A stretch of 64,000 nucleotides of DNA from contig CP053159.1 in NCBI GenBank assembly GCA_014607495.2, positions 11,415,501 to 11,479,500 on the forward strand, written 5' to 3'. The stretch is from Carposina sasakii. Its lineage: Eukaryota > Arthropoda > Insecta > Lepidoptera > Carposinidae. The notes under the pieces were generated by a model. It was not told the origin of the DNA. It did not search any database and was given only the letters and a program-made list of their open reading frames with translations. Below, one piece after another: positions 52,965 through 64,000 of the stretch (positions within the stretch are counted from its first letter, which is position 1; each line of letters opens with the position of its first letter). The translations under genes and the position numbers were made by a program.

Positions 52965-55160
52965 TTAAAGGGACTTCACAAATAGATAAATTATAATAAT
53001 TTGTGCCACCTGGGCAAGAAAACTATATACATTAGTGTAGGCGCTTAGGGCCGATGAGTCGGCCATAGTGCGCCTACCAATGGGTCCGTCCTGTAAAAAT
53101 GGGGTCAAATCCGGTATTACCCGGCATCGCTGTCGAGTGGGATACTCAACAGCTCCCTCGGCTGTGGGCGGCCGTCTGGCGGCCTCGCATGAAGCGGAGC
53201 TAGCCCGCGGAGATGGGCGGTGCGGCCCGTTGTCGGCGCGGTCGAACATTCGACGCGCCATTCGTGCCACGAATTGCTCCACTTTCGTCATTTTGAGGTC
53301 CCGAGCGATGACGTCATTACGGACGTACCGCCCGGCCCTCGCAATGCTGCGGAGGGTGGAGCTCTGCAAGGCCTCAATCCTCTTTCTGTTTGAAACAGAG
53401 CAAAGTTGGAACCAGGCCGGGGCCGCGTACGTGGGACGCGGCCGAACATATAACTTGTACATGGTCAGCCTGGTTCGAAGGGGAAGCGTGGACTGCATGA
53501 CAGGCCGCAGCAGGGCGCGCGCGGTCTTCGCGCTGCGCAGCACGTGCTCAACCATCCCAGTCATCCGCAGCCCACGATCGATTTGGCAGCCTAGATACCT
53601 GACAGTATTCTGCCAGGCTATCGGCTGCCCTCGAAGCGTGAGCCTGGGAGGGAGCTCTCGCTGCTGACCCGTCAGCAGGGCAACGGTCTTTGCCGGATTG
53701 GCTGACATCCGCCATCTGTCAAGCCAATCCGAAGAAGATTGAGGACCCTTTGCATTTGGTCCACCGCCAGTGGGGAGCTGCGCGATGTGGCAAAGTACGC
53801 GCTATCGTCCGCGTACAGTGCCAACATGCCTTCAAATTCCCATGGGAAGACCACCTTTACGGTCGGTATGTCATCTGTGTAGATGGCATACAAGACCGGG
53901 GAGAGGCAACTGCCTTGAGGGACGCCGGCCAATATGGGGTGGAGTTGCGAACTCGCGTTTTCCACCCCTACAAAGAACCGCCGGTCATTTAGAAATGACG
54001 CGACGATTCTTATGAGGGCCGGCGGCAGTCCCTGGCCAATGAGCTTACGCAGCAGACCTGGATGCCACACACGGTCGAAGGCCTTCTCCATATCGAGAAA
54101 GACTCCAACCGTGTACCTCTTGTGGTTCCGTTCTGCTGCTAAATGGTCCAACACACGCACAAGTTGAAGCGTCGTAGAGTGCGCGTCTCTGAAGCCGTAC
54201 TGTTCCTCGCGTAGCGAAACACACGGCTTCAGGCGCTGCAACAATAGACGCTCAAACAACTTGGCGATGTTGGACAGGATGGTGATGGGGCGGTAGTTGG
54301 CCGGGTAACGCTTGTCTTTGCCCGGCTTTGGTAGCGCTACGACTCTACCGACTTTCCAGAGGTCAGGAAAGTGGCCAGTACGTAGCACTCCATTGAAGAG
54401 CCGGGCTAGACAAGCGAATCCTCTCCTAGGTAGGTACTTCAGAGCCATGACTGGAATGAGGTCATGTCCGGGTGCTTTGCGAGGGTTCATCCTGCGAACC
54501 TCACTCGCAACTTCGGCGGGCGAAATAAAAGAGTCTCCGCTGAGAGGCGGGACCGGTGCTGACATGAAGTCAGAGACTGCCTCCTCGGTCGTCCGATGAA
54601 ACTCCATGATTCTCGGAGCGCTGCTGGGAGGATGTGGGGTGAACTGTACCGCCAAGTGTTCCGCGAGCACTCTTGCTCGCGACTCGGCGGTGAAATTGTA
54701 AGTGCCCGTGGGATCTATTATAGGACAAACCGGCAGCCTGGCTTTTGTTAGCTGCCGGTTTAGCCTATAAAGGCATGTGTCATCCTCACGGGCACGGTCT
54801 AGAACTTTATCCCAGCAGGCGCCCCGAAAAGCACGGACCTCATCGGACACCTTCGCTGAGAGAGCGTTGAGATCTCTCTTGACCGAGGGGCAGCGAGAGC
54901 GCGCCCACAGGCGCGCTAGCCGCCTCTTCTCATGGAGATCTCTCTTTATGCCCGCCGGTAGATCGTCACGACGTGCGGACCTTGAGCTTAAGGTAGAGCT
55001 GGCCGAGTCTATAGCCTCCTTGAGCTGCGCTGTGAAACTCGTAGCTGCGGACTCTACGTCCTCGGCGCTATGGACAGATGGGAGATGGAAGTTCGCCATG
55101 ATGCCCTGAACTTTATCCCAGGCCGTTCTGCGTCCCGGTGAACGGGGCGGAACAGAGAGC
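52965..55160 (-). pseudogene. ORF2 C-terminal part of the Jockey-type LINE: reverse transcriptase
   Basis: Two overlapping frames. The first (from 55160 to about 53700) encodes the region before the RT and the RT fingers and palm: EVRRMNPRKAPGHDLIPVMA, YPANYRPITILSNIAKLFER, VGVFLDMEKAFDRVWHPGLL, ILAGVPQGSCLSPVLYAIYT and the catalytic YADD at 53804-53815. The frame then changes by -1 near 53720-53735, consistent with one missing T, and continues in the second frame (53708-52965) as the thumb and C-terminal domain (KTVALLTG, NTVRYLGCQIDRGLR, TYAAPAWFQLC), ending at a TAA. The first 9 residues of the apparent open frame (from 55189) come from the MITE target. The motif set fits the Jockey/CR1 group, Jockey best. 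Confidence 0.9.
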
Positions 55161-55170
55161 ACTAATAAGC
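55161..55170. repeat. Target-site duplication of the LINE, right
   Basis: ACTAATAAGC, identical to 52525-52534. Confidence 0.85.
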
Positions 55171-55269
55171 ACGTGCTCAATAAAAGCATGCTTTCACGCT
55201 AGTAATGAGCACCTTACCGTACCTTAACATGATTGTCGACATGTGAAAGGCATACATGGAATTGATAAT

Positions 55270-55422
55270 CGGCATTTTCCCACTAGATGACACGACCACG
55301 ATATTTCATCGTCTAATGGAAAAATGAGCCATTCTATTTAATACAATTTTGCCTCCAAAAAGCCGTGGTCGTGTCGTTGTCGTGGTCGTGTCGTGGCCGT
55401 ATCGTCTAGTAGAAAAACGCCC
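55270..55422. mobile_element. MITE (about 153 bp)
   Basis: Left end GGCATTTTCCCACTAGATGA, CACGACCACG; right end CGTGGCCGTATCGTCTAGTA, GAAAAACGCC. The arms are about 30 bp with mismatches. GTGGTCGTGTCGT is repeated three times near the right end. Confidence 0.75.
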
Positions 55423-56936
55423 AATGTCTTATCACGGTGATAACACCATGGAGCAGCACAGCACAGATAACCGCGCAGTGTGAGCCGCAGCCGCCATATT
55501 TCCGCAAAGTCACGTTCCCGCGCGAGTCCCCTAACCGCGTAATGAAGAATATTATCACCTGCGCGATACGTGCCGAACCCTTTGCCCACCTCCGCCGTCG
55601 ATTCTTAATTAATGAAATTTTTCGTCAGTCACGACTCGGGCCGCTCGTAAAGTATTATTGAAGATGTACATTAAATTTTCTAGCAATGCCTCAGCTCAGC
55701 GAGCTTGGAGAATTGAGATGTGTAGCTGCAAGTGGAATGTCACAGACAGACATTTTAAAAATTTTATGCGAGTGTAATATCAGCTTTTATAATTAATAAA
55801 AGGTCGGTACGTTGCTAAAATTTCATGTGCTTTGGTACCTAATATTTACACACTCTCTAGTCGGTCTCTTTACTAAGGATGGTGGTCACTGGAATTCTTG
55901 GAATTATTCAAGTATCTCTATTTAATTACACGAATGAGACTAAAAATTATCAATTTGTAATATCCGCTGGAGTGTGATAGATGCTATCATCTATTCTCAT
56001 TTATCTATGTAATTGCCACTTACTTACTTCACCATTTATTCATTGTTGCTTATATTGCTTATATGAAGGACCTTAGAAAGAAATTCTGTGATCCATGAAT
56101 GTGACTCGAAATTGTTGAATTCACAAACGAACAGCGTTTAATTATATAATTTTATTTATACTCACATGTTGTATTTGAATAACTATTACAAAGGACATAT
56201 ACAAAGATAGTAATAAGCTTATCTTGAATGTACGGACAAAGATTCTTAGACAATTCCTATGCAAATAAATGAACTAATCCTATTTTCTACTTCGTAGCAT
56301 TATGCAGCGCTAGATTCGTAGACTTCGTAGCAGTGCTACGGAGTTGTGATAGCTACTACGGTTATTGTCTTTATAATCGCTATAGAAAATGTATGCCAAA
56401 TTCTACCATATTACATTTCTAATTAAGAAATAATGAAATCGTACAAGGAATTCTAGATCAAAGCAATTAAATAAAATAACATTTCCGTTATTGTGAAAAT
56501 GTAGGCGTATTTATTTTATACACCCTCAAACCAGCATTTCCTCTTAACGCTGAATTGACTACGATTTTCTGTACTGCGGGTGTCTAACATAATATGTTAT
56601 ATTATGTTATAGAATATAAAAGAATAATCAGCGTATATTTCCGTTAAAAATTGTTAATTTTTTACAAACGTATATACGAGTACCAGGCATACAGCGTATA
56701 TTTGTTTGATTTCACTGGAACATATGCCAGGCGACCACAATGGAACGCGCCCGTAATTTATTAACTCTGTCAGTTGAAATGACGAGTCGTTTCGTATAAC
56801 GACCAAATTAAGTTAAACAAAAATAAAATTACAGGATAGGCCGTTTTTATTATCCAATCTGGATTGCTTATTTTGAATATTTCAATTCAATTTGAAATAT
56901 GGTATTTTACAGGGATTTATCCGTTTATTTTTATTG
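55423..56936. other. Unassigned spacer
   Basis: No supported gene. ACTTCGTAGCA repeats with inverted neighbours at 56288-56360, and resembles GTAGCACTTGCTACG at 32735-32790. Confidence 0.5.
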
Positions 56937-57079
56937 TTAGGCGCCCTCCGGCCAGATCGACCGATGACGTAAAGAGGGCGGCTGGTAGTAAATAGATGGC
57001 AAAAATGGGAGATCGAGCCTTGTGGCGTGCTGTGGGGGAGGTCTCCGTCCAGCAGTGGACTGCAATGGGCTGATGAGAC
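56937..57079 (+). mobile_element. RTE 3' end
   Basis: The reverse complement of 42745-42890: GCGCCCTCCGGCCAGATCGA, AAAGAGGGCGGCTGGTAGT, CTTGTGGCGTGCTG, CGTCCAGCAGTGGACTGCAA, TGGGCTGATGAGAC. Confidence 0.75.
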
Positions 57080-58639
57080 GGCGCTTATATCATTATCAGG
57101 AACAATAAAATTACATTACCCTTATTGACCACCTTATATCTCTACTTGAGCATCTTCTTCACTAGTGTAAGATTAAAACTAAAAATATAAAATAGTCCCG
57201 CGCAATGTCTAGAAGCTCTAGCAAACAGCATCAAAGGGGGAATGTACTCGTACCGTTCACATTATTGTTAGAATAATCTAAGAACTTTCTTCGGCTTTTC
57301 TCAATAAACAAAACACAAACAGCAGCATTTGAAAGCGCTAGCTATCAAAGAGAGACCAAACCAAACCACAAAGCACACTTTAAAAGCATCACCACCTCGG
57401 GGAGATGCATAAAGACGTTTCATTTTATATCGCGGCGCGCTGTGGGCACACTACGTCTGTAATTCCATAGGTCCCTACGCGAACCGAGTTTGTAAACGGG
57501 AAACTCGGAATAATACGTGCTTAAGTTGAAAACGACGGTAATATCCCCCTACTTAGGGATTCAGAGGACGTGCGATTCAGTCTCATGTTACCTAAACTTT
57601 CGTAAAGTTGTGAATGATGATGTGTGAATTCCGAGATGTGGCAGTTGTCGCCGGCCCTCGACAAATTCGGATAAATGATCCTACCGAATGCCCGGCTTGA
57701 GGTGACACGTTTTTGTCTACACTTTGAAATGCTTTGACTCAAGTTGAAATGCCAAATTTGAACGTGATTAATTGAATGATTAAAATAAAGTCTGTTCCAA
57801 CAAATATAAACTTAAACGTTTCGTAGAATTTCTTTTATTTACTAACTTCGACGTCGACAGAGCTATTTTCGACCATTATAATGAAATAAATAAAGTAAAA
57901 CGAAAATAATTCAATTGCCATTTTATTTTATGACATCTCTTACATAAAATAATATTTGGTCCGTGATCTCATAACACGCAGAAGACAAATCTCGTTTAAT
58001 TTAAACAAGCAGTACCGTATCCACCAGCTTAATGCCGGCAATCCATCATGCCTCCTAATAAAGGGTGTTGTTTCACAACTTCGTATAAATATCACTTCAA
58101 GTGAATATTTGGGGGTAAGAAAACCGACAGAACATGTATGTATACTATACGAGTATAATACACACCTATTTGTATAACGTCGTCTGCCTATGAGTTTTTA
58201 GATGTACTTGGATGCAATTCAACACTTTTAATATTTGCTTACCTTCGAAAGGACCTATTACGATAGTTTTTGGCGTCAAGTAGAAAATCGCTGTGTTAAA
58301 CCTTTAAATAATGAGTTAGTTATGAGACTAACATACGGAACGAGTAATGTTAGCTATGCCGAAGCGTATTTATATAAAACATTTATAGTGATGGACTTTT
58401 CTACCATAAGTTACGTTCAAATTATGTTCGTTATTCGAATGATTGTTTCGTTTTAATAAATTTTTTACAATATTTTTTATATTATGTTTTTGTTACTTAA
58501 TTGTAACTCAATAATCAAATGATTTTAATGGAAATGATTGATTCGAATAAAAATATATGTAGATAGATTTATTCAAACATTTTTGTGTAGTTTGTTTTGA
58601 GTAGAAGATGTAGGTACCAAGATAGAAGAAAAAAATTAC
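57080..58639. other. Unassigned spacer
   Basis: Nothing supported; small open frames have no domain. Confidence 0.5.
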
Positions 58640-58739
58640 ATACATGTATCAAATCACGCCTCTTTCCCGTAGGGGTAGGCAAAGATCACGGTTCACCACT
58701 TTCACCTTTTTATCCGACTGCGCGATGCAACTGAACAGT
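58640..58739 (-). repeat. SINE-C / LINE 3'-tail fragment
   Basis: ACATACATGTATCAAATCAC, GCCTC, CCCGTAGGGGTAGGCAAAGA resemble the reversed 3' end of SINE-C. Confidence 0.6.
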
Positions 58740-58965
58740 CGGGATCCATTATCCGACAGCCAAGCTAATATTTCAATGGATCCTGGCTGTTCAGTTGTTA
58801 TGTTACAGCATTAGAAAATATTTTATTTTCTTCAATACTATTCATTTCATAATAATATTATAGAATTCTAGACCACCGGACATCTAAGTGCTTGTTTTTT
58901 ACTTTTCAGTGTTTTATTATGTACATACTTTGGTTCTTTTTTACGCAGTCGGGTTTTTGCATTTT
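58740..58965 (-). repeat. Repeat family G, copy 2
   Basis: See 4329-4540. Contains AGTCGGGATCCATTATCCGA, GGCTGTTCAGTTGTTATGTT, TAGACCACCGGACATCTAAG, TTACGCAGTCGGGTT. Confidence 0.6.
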
Positions 58966-58989
58966 TTGCATCATGTACTTTCATGATAT

Positions 58990-59380
58990 TCTTTATGCAG
59001 GCTCGTCGGTATAGGGGTAATCTTGACCTGAACTTTCTCTAGAATTTTACCAATTTGATCAGTGAAAGTTAGGCGAGGTCTTCCCTTTCTAACCCTTCCA
59101 TCCACTCTTCCATTGTACACTTTCTTCCTCAGTCTATTTCATTAATCCTCTCTACATGTCCAAACCACATAAATATACCCTGCTCAATGATCTTCGTCAT
59201 AACATCCTCATTTATACTAAATTTCTTTTAGATCTCATTTCTTATTCCTCTTTCAAAGTTACATACTTCTCAATGCTCCCATTTTAACTGCATTCACTTA
59301 ACTTTAGTGTTTTGGTCTCTGCCATACTCAACTTTCACTACCACACATAAGCGTCGGCAAACACCTCTAAAATTCTAAAA
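58990..59380 (-). pseudogene. LINE reverse transcriptase C-terminal region, decayed
   Basis: On the minus strand fragments read like the C-terminal domain of an insect LINE: MGALRSMCNFERGIRNEI, a stop, then INEDVMTKIIEQGIFMWFGH plus VERIN and further short pieces, with stops and frame changes throughout. The pattern RSM...RNEI...WFGHVERM is common to a LINE group whose C-terminus ends like the fragment at 22731-22820, so both may be from one family. Confidence 0.6.
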
Positions 59381-59452
59381 TGCAGGGGTCGTGGGTTCGA
59401 TTCCCACCCGGGTGAGGAATTTTTTCCATTTCTTTATTAATAATGTTATAAC
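59381..59452 (+). repeat. Family D fragment
   Basis: GTCGTGGGTTCGATTCCCAC, CCGGGTGAGGAATTTTTTCC, TTTCTTTATTAATAATG. Contains the B-box half and tail only. Confidence 0.72.
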
Positions 59453-60061
59453 CTCTAAAATTATCTAATGAAAATCCATCCGAATTGTTCAAATAGATCT
59501 TTTCTATAATCGATTAATTCGAATGTCTGCCCATTCGAATCATTCACAGTTGCACATCACTATTAGGTTAGTATGTGTACGGATGCTTTAAATGTTTCAC
59601 GAGTTTCGAAATAGCTTGCGGCGTTTGGGTTTTGATTGCGAAGATTTATTTAGCTTATATTTACATAAGAACATACATCACCTCACGCCTATATCCCATA
59701 GGGGTAGGCAGAGACTATAGATCTCCTTTTAGTACGTTCCAAACTTACCTCATCATCATGTTCATGTTTGAGCAATTTCTTGATGACATCATCAGAATTG
59801 ATAGCGAAGAATTATGCTCCTTACCTACCTGCATTCTGGAAAAGATTATTCTATAAATAATGACGGATTTATATTCGTTGTTAACTGAAATCACTTATTA
59901 CTTAGGTATGTATTGGAATGAGTTAAATGTGTCACAGACTTTCTTACATTATTGCGAGTGTTGATTGATTGATACCTAAATAGGTAATAAACATTTTTTT
60001 TTCTCAAAATCATATATACACATTACTAGTGGACCAATCTACATAGTATAAGTACACATTA
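59453..60061. other. Spacer with a SINE-C-type tail
   Basis: 59665-59715 (ACATACATCACCTCACGCC, CCCATAGGGGTAGGCAGAG) resembles the reversed 3' end of SINE-C. The rest is unassigned. Confidence 0.5.
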
Positions 60062-60263
60062 CAAGTGGACGGCCGCGACTTCGTCCGCGTGGACTGCAAT
60101 AAAAACAAAATGTCTAAAATCTCCAACACAAAAATCTTTTCCTGGGAAAATAGGAGCCTATGTCCTTTCTCAGGCTATAGACTACCTGTGTATCACATTA
60201 TTGGTTCAATAGCTTTAGCGTGAAAGCAAGACAGACTTTCGCTTTTATAATATTAAGTAAGGA
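60062..60263 (-). mobile_element. Nonautonomous Helitron (202 bp)
   Basis: On the minus strand it starts TCCTTACTTAATATTATAAA after an A and ends CGCGGACGAAGTCGCGGCCG, TCCACTTG before a T. The CTTG end departs from the usual CTRR by one base. Same type as 43080-43270. Confidence 0.8.
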
Positions 60264-60640
60264 TTTCTAAGTAGGTGTTGTAATTGTTTAACGATGAAAT
60301 TATTCCACGCGTGCTTAAAACAGACGATTACAATTTAAATGCTGCCTTAAATAAATAATTCGTACAGAATTACCTAACAATGTAAAATGAGTTGCAAAAA
60401 CATCGGCTATGAGGGGAACAATAGTGAGGGACTGAGGAAAAAAGAGAGTAGCAATTGTAAAACGCTGGAGTAGACGGAATGATCTCATTTTCTATTCCAT
60501 TCGTTTCGCACAAACCACACAAATCACTGTAGTTGCCATTGAGATGAATACCTAGAATGGCTGCTTAGAATTTTCTAGATTAGTTAATTACTTAGGAGTC
60601 TATCAAGCACTTACAAGGAGTCGACTAGATGACGGCCATT
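60264..60640. other. Unassigned spacer
   Basis: Nothing recognised. Confidence 0.5.
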
Positions 60641-60790
60641 GCGGACGGAGTATATATAGGCTTGTTTGTTTAGTTCTCCGTACGTCATCGTCGTCAGCCT
60701 ATTGCAGTCCACTGCTGGACGTAGACCTCCCCCAGAGTATGCCAATCTCATAGCTCTCTGAGTGACATTCAATTTAAGTTTACTCCGTAT
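60641..60790 (-). mobile_element. RTE fragment
   Basis: On the minus strand KLNVTQRAM (compare VTQRAMERS at 20200) is joined directly to the 3' mark CAGTCCACTGCTGGACGTAG (plus strand) and a short ATGACGATGACG tail. The coding part between is deleted. Confidence 0.68.
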
Positions 60791-61999
60791 TTCCATGTGA
60801 GTTTATAATCTGGTATCCTAGTTGTCTACACCTCAATACTATTGAGTCAATAGCATGGGATAAAATAGTGTAAGAAAAAAAAAGTGAAATATGTTTGGCG
60901 GTTATGTTTTCATTAGTTAATAATAGGGCGTAGTAGTTGCAACTTAAATAACTTAGGTGTACCTAATTCAATTTAGGTGTACCCGATTTTGTCTATAATA
61001 CTTTGCTTAAAAATACTACCCAGCCCATCATGGGTGAGTTTTCATATTATTTGCTTGTCTTTTTACCCAAAAAAATAATAATACATATATTATAGCAGAA
61101 TGCGTCTAATGCGGTATATTTTTCGAAATTAACTGCGACAATTCACCCTGCATTGTATCGACGGCGCCGCGGCGTCGTGCCGTGCATCGCCGTACGTTAC
61201 GATGTCGCGTTATAATTTTACGCAAGTAAAATTGTTCTGTACCTAGTTACCTCAATAAAAAGTTTTCAAAGACGTCGCCTCCGTGCAAGTGACAAACGAT
61301 GAGATGTACATTACTCCCCAAGATATTCGAACGCGTTGTACAATGTGAACTTTAAAACCACGGCGTAGATGTCACAGTTGCCTTTCAAATGAGGCCTTTG
61401 TTAGTGGACAATGTTCCATTTGAAAGTTAGGAATTTCTGTCGTGTTGCAGCACAATCTTTTGAGCTGAATGTAACTAAAACCTACGGTTTGGAAGTTGGA
61501 TATATTTGGAAAGTAAATTCACGTACCGTCGCATAAGAGTCTTCATAAGAATTTGCAAACATACGAAGCGACAGATATATATGGAAATAGATAACGGGAA
61601 TTCGTCAAATGCATAAACGTGAACGTGCCCTCGGCTCTCTGAAATATACATCTCCATTCCTATGGCTTGAATTTGTAGAGTTTTGCAGAAAGATACCTAA
61701 ACATATACCTATATAGAGTAATGTTTTTAAATATATTTGATATGATTTTAGTAGCTTCTGAAACTAGGTAATCTTGATTTTAGAAATATAACACAATATA
61801 AATATTTTGATGAGAATAGCATAGTGAACTAAAATGCAGAAAAAAATATTAAATTAATAAAATCTTTAGTTAATAAAACAATATGCTCATCAAGCTAAAA
61901 TCTACAAATTACTTACTTAATTATAAGTACAGATAGAAAACAGAATATATAAAGCACAGATTATGTGTCATAGATTTATTTTTGCTCCATTACACATTC
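60791..61999. other. Unassigned spacer
   Basis: A GC-richer patch at 61150-61210 has local palindromes (GGCGCCGCGGCGTCG). No gene supported. Confidence 0.5.
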
Positions 62000-62105
62000 T
62001 CGCCAGAAATAGTGATTAACTGGTAGAGAATGCTACATAGCATTAAGTTCGCCCATGTACAAACTGTTCAAATGTGCAATAAAGAATTTTATTATTATTA
62101 TTTGT
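62000..62105 (+). repeat. Retroposon 3' end
   Basis: TGGTAGAGAATGCTACATAG, CATTAAGTTCGCCCATGTAC, TGTGCAATAAAG followed by TTATTATTATT. I recognise this as a typical lepidopteran retroposon end; only one copy in the window. Confidence 0.5.
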
Positions 62106-62494
62106 ATCTCTTTTGAAATTCTCGGGACTACAGAGTCCCGGTCCGTTGAGAGGCGTGCATCGGGCCGTAGCCAAGATGTAGAGGCCCTTTTAAGGGAACT
62201 TTAATATGATGTGGAATACACATGACGGATACCATCGCCGAACGCACAATATGATACCTCTGGCGATGGACCCTGCCATGTGCAAGACTATTGGAGTGCA
62301 GAGCTCTGTCATGCGATGGGAAACAAGGTCATGGGCTACGGGGCTAAATTTTGGGTGGGGTTGGAAAATCGGGATATTGAAGGAGACTAACGGACACCTG
62401 CCATTACAACAAAGTCTCATAATTGTTAGGTGGCAGGCGGTGATTCGCCAACTCATTTCATGGGTCCCCTGAAACGGCCGCACGCATGGAGCGA
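62106..62494. other. Unassigned, GC-richer
   Basis: Open frames on both strands (62206-62472 plus, 62190-62483 minus) have no known domain. It could be the 5' side of the repeat that includes 62495-62785. Confidence 0.35.
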
Positions 62495-62785
62495 CAAAGG
62501 GGGCAACATTTGGTGAGCGGCTAGGGTGGAGGGGTGCCCCTGGACTTTAAACCGAAGCCAACTCGCCACTTACGGACGGGCACGTCCACCCTCGAGCTGT
62601 CATAGCTCTCGCGACTCCACTCTACCCGGCCGGCGAAGGCAAGGCAGAGGTGGGGGAACTGTTCCTCGTCAGACCTCACTCCGGCGCCGGAGATGAGGAA
62701 CAGTGTCTCCCCCGGGAGCACTTCAGGTCCGTGGGAACGCTACCTCCCAACAGCTCGCCACAAGCTGCCCTGCGTGCTTATTATT
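62495..62785 (+). repeat. GC-rich repeat block, copy 2
   Basis: The inverted counterpart of 6545-6800 in the part 62620-62770. It additionally contains CTTTAAACCGAAGCCAACTC and GGGCACGTCCACCCTCGAGC, absent from copy 1. Confidence 0.6.
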
Positions 62786-62795
62786 ATAGATACTA

Positions 62796-63115
62796 CTAGT
62801 GGACGCCCGCGACTTCGTCCGCGTGGAAATTGAATTGTAGCTTATATGACACGTTTGTCGGTTTACCATAGCAGTGCCATCTATTGATTACTTACTCAAT
62901 CCAGTCGAAAAGTATCGACATCTGACTGTCAATTAATTATAGACAAATAATTTGCAATAAAATAAAATTGCGACTATAATTAAAGATCTAAGCTATCCTA
63001 TCTCTCAAGTTGGACCAGACTGCTCACGGTGTGCCAATTTAATTTAAAATCGGTTAAGTAGTTTAGGAGTCCATCGCGGACAAACATCGTGACAGGAGAT
63101 TTATATATATTAAGA
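62796..63115 (-). mobile_element. Nonautonomous Helitron, second type (320 bp)
   Basis: On the minus strand it starts TCTTAATATATATAAATCTC after an A and ends with CGCGGACGAAGTCGCGGGCG, TCCACTAG before a T. All Helitron terminal features are intact. Close relative of 48394-48709. Confidence 0.88.
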
Positions 63116-63446
63116 TATCTGCTAATGAATAGGTACAAAGGAAACCTTTCATTTTGGCTTTGTTACGCTTGGGTAAAAATTTAAGTTCTAATATCTTGTA
63201 ACCAATCAGTTGATTGGAGCCGCCTTCTGAACGCGTGGCCGGGCTGTGGCAAACACGATGACGGCACAAAACAGGCATAATGGCGTCGAGCACCCAATTT
63301 ACAACGAACGGAAACAAGCTCCTTTGAAAATAAATAAAATCATTAATCAAATCGGTAAATGTGCTGAGGGGATTTCTTCATTCGAATAAGAAAGTGTGTT
63401 TAAAGATTTTTGGCTGTTTTTTTTAAAGGTTTACAAAAATATATAT

Positions 63447-63620
63447 TGAGAAATGAAAAAAAAATCACTCGAGTGAGACTTGAACTCACGACCTCTCGCA
63501 TTCTGTGCTTCGCTCTAAACAACTGAGCTACCGGGTCAATTAACTCGGATGGCGAATTTGACCATCTCTTTACACTTTTAATTTTTTACATTATTGGCAA
63601 ACGTTATTTTATTTTTATTT
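63447..63620 (-). repeat. Family D copy
   Basis: On the minus strand: body end (AGAGATGGTCAAATTCGCCA, TCCGAGTTAATT), tRNA-like part (GACCCGGTAGCTCAGTTGTT, GAGTTCAAGTCTCACTCGAG) and a diverged tail (TTTTTTTTCATTTCTC). The anticodon-arm region differs from the other copies. Confidence 0.72.
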
Positions 63621-63710
63621 TTCATAAGTACATATAGGGTTTAAAAATGTAATTAGTACCTACCTACGGTGTCAATTATTTACGAGTACAAAGCTTTATT
63701 AGTTTATTAT

Positions 63711-64000
63711 ATAGGGTATTTTTTCGTTGCCACCCTTAACGAAGGGTGCGAACTCTATACATCAAATAAAGTAAGTTTATGCCAAAACAATGCTGGGATG
63801 TAAATTTTTTGATTTTTTTATTACTTGATCGGGCGAAATTTATAGTATCCAGTGTTTATGCTAGTTTTTTCATAGACAGATATTAATTATTTCTCGTGAA
63901 AAATGTGCAATTATGCAGAAAAACCCAGTCTATTTACTCACCTTTGGACCCTAATATTTTGGAAACCAGACACTTCCCAGGTATGCTTCCATGGAGAAAA
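63711..64000. mobile_element. MITE-2, cut by window end
   Basis: Starts ATAGGGTATTTTTTCGTTGC and follows the family to CAGGTATGCTTCCATGGAG at the last base. Confidence 0.85.

Larger units (their letters stand above)
52535..55160 (-). mobile_element. Jockey-type non-LTR retrotransposon, 5'-truncated
   Basis: 2.6 kb on the minus strand between perfect ACTAATAAGC duplications. It is much GC-richer than its surroundings. It begins inside ORF2, so ORF1 and the endonuclease are missing, as expected for 5' truncation during target-primed reverse transcription. The RT and C-terminal domain (52965-55160) are followed by a 430-bp GC-rich 3' UTR with a series of stem-loops and no poly(A) tail. Confidence 0.9.
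52286..55225. mobile_element. MITE (about 304 bp) split by a Jockey-type LINE
   Basis: Left end AAGGTACGGTCAGACGTGC, right end GCACCTTACCGTACCTT, an imperfect TIR (AAGGTACGGT then GTGCTCA in both). Several AGCATGCT palindromes lie inside (52313, 52328, 52366, 52400, 55186). Without the LINE (52535-55160) and one copy of the duplication the element is about 300 bp. Confidence 0.75.

Noticed and set aside
53068..53667. 199-residue plus-strand frame opposite the LINE
   Set aside because: It is the antisense shadow of the GC-rich Jockey-type coding region.
62190..62483. Overlapping 88- and 97-residue frames on opposite strands
   Set aside because: No recognisable domain; overlapping on both strands and next to a GC-rich repeat block.

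Overview
This is a gene-poor, AT-rich stretch of animal nuclear DNA made almost entirely of transposable elements and their remains. No host protein gene could be supported on either strand. The repeats point to a moth or butterfly (Lepidoptera): RTE-type endonuclease/reverse-transcriptase fragments with ATG-repeat tails and the recurrent 3' motif around 'cagtccactgctggacgtag', short nonautonomous Helitrons ending in a hairpin plus CTAG, tRNA-derived SINEs, and many small TA-flanked MITEs. The organism call is inference from repeat content only.

Layout. 1-8.5 kb: MITEs (families 1, 2, 3), SINE pieces, a reverse-strand Helitron fragment and a GC-rich repeat block. 8.5-13.9 kb: a recent minus-strand Ty3/gypsy LTR retrotransposon with two 853-bp LTRs, gag, a likely -1 frameshift site, protease, reverse transcriptase and RNase H, but no integrase. 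13.9-18.9 kb: a fold-back element, an 843-bp terminal-inverted-repeat (TIR) element and small MITEs. 19.0-20.35 kb: a broken RTE LINE. 20.4-43.3 kb: MITE-1 and MITE-2 copies, three SINE families, a CA/TA microsatellite, several RTE 3' ends, a LINE C-terminus and a 191-bp Helitron. 43.6-46.7 kb: MITEs and tandem GC-rich repeats. 46.7-49.2 kb: two back-to-back MITE-2 copies, one split by a 1,684-bp TIR element that itself carries a Helitron. 51.2-55.4 kb: SINE and tRNA-like repeats, then a MITE split by a 5'-truncated Jockey-type LINE flanked by a perfect 10-bp duplication. 55.4-64 kb: AT-rich filler, LINE and SINE fragments, two Helitrons, a second GC-rich block and a final MITE-2 cut by the window end.

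There are no operons or pathways here. The relations between features are parasitic: MITEs and small Helitrons depend on transposases made elsewhere, SINEs on LINE enzymes (one SINE family shares the 3' end of a LINE present here), and the integrase-less gypsy element must have relied on outside integrase or lost its own late. Several insertions are datable relative to each other by nesting and target-site duplications. The reading frames of the two best preserved retroelements are each broken by single missing bases in short base runs, which may be real decay or assembly error.
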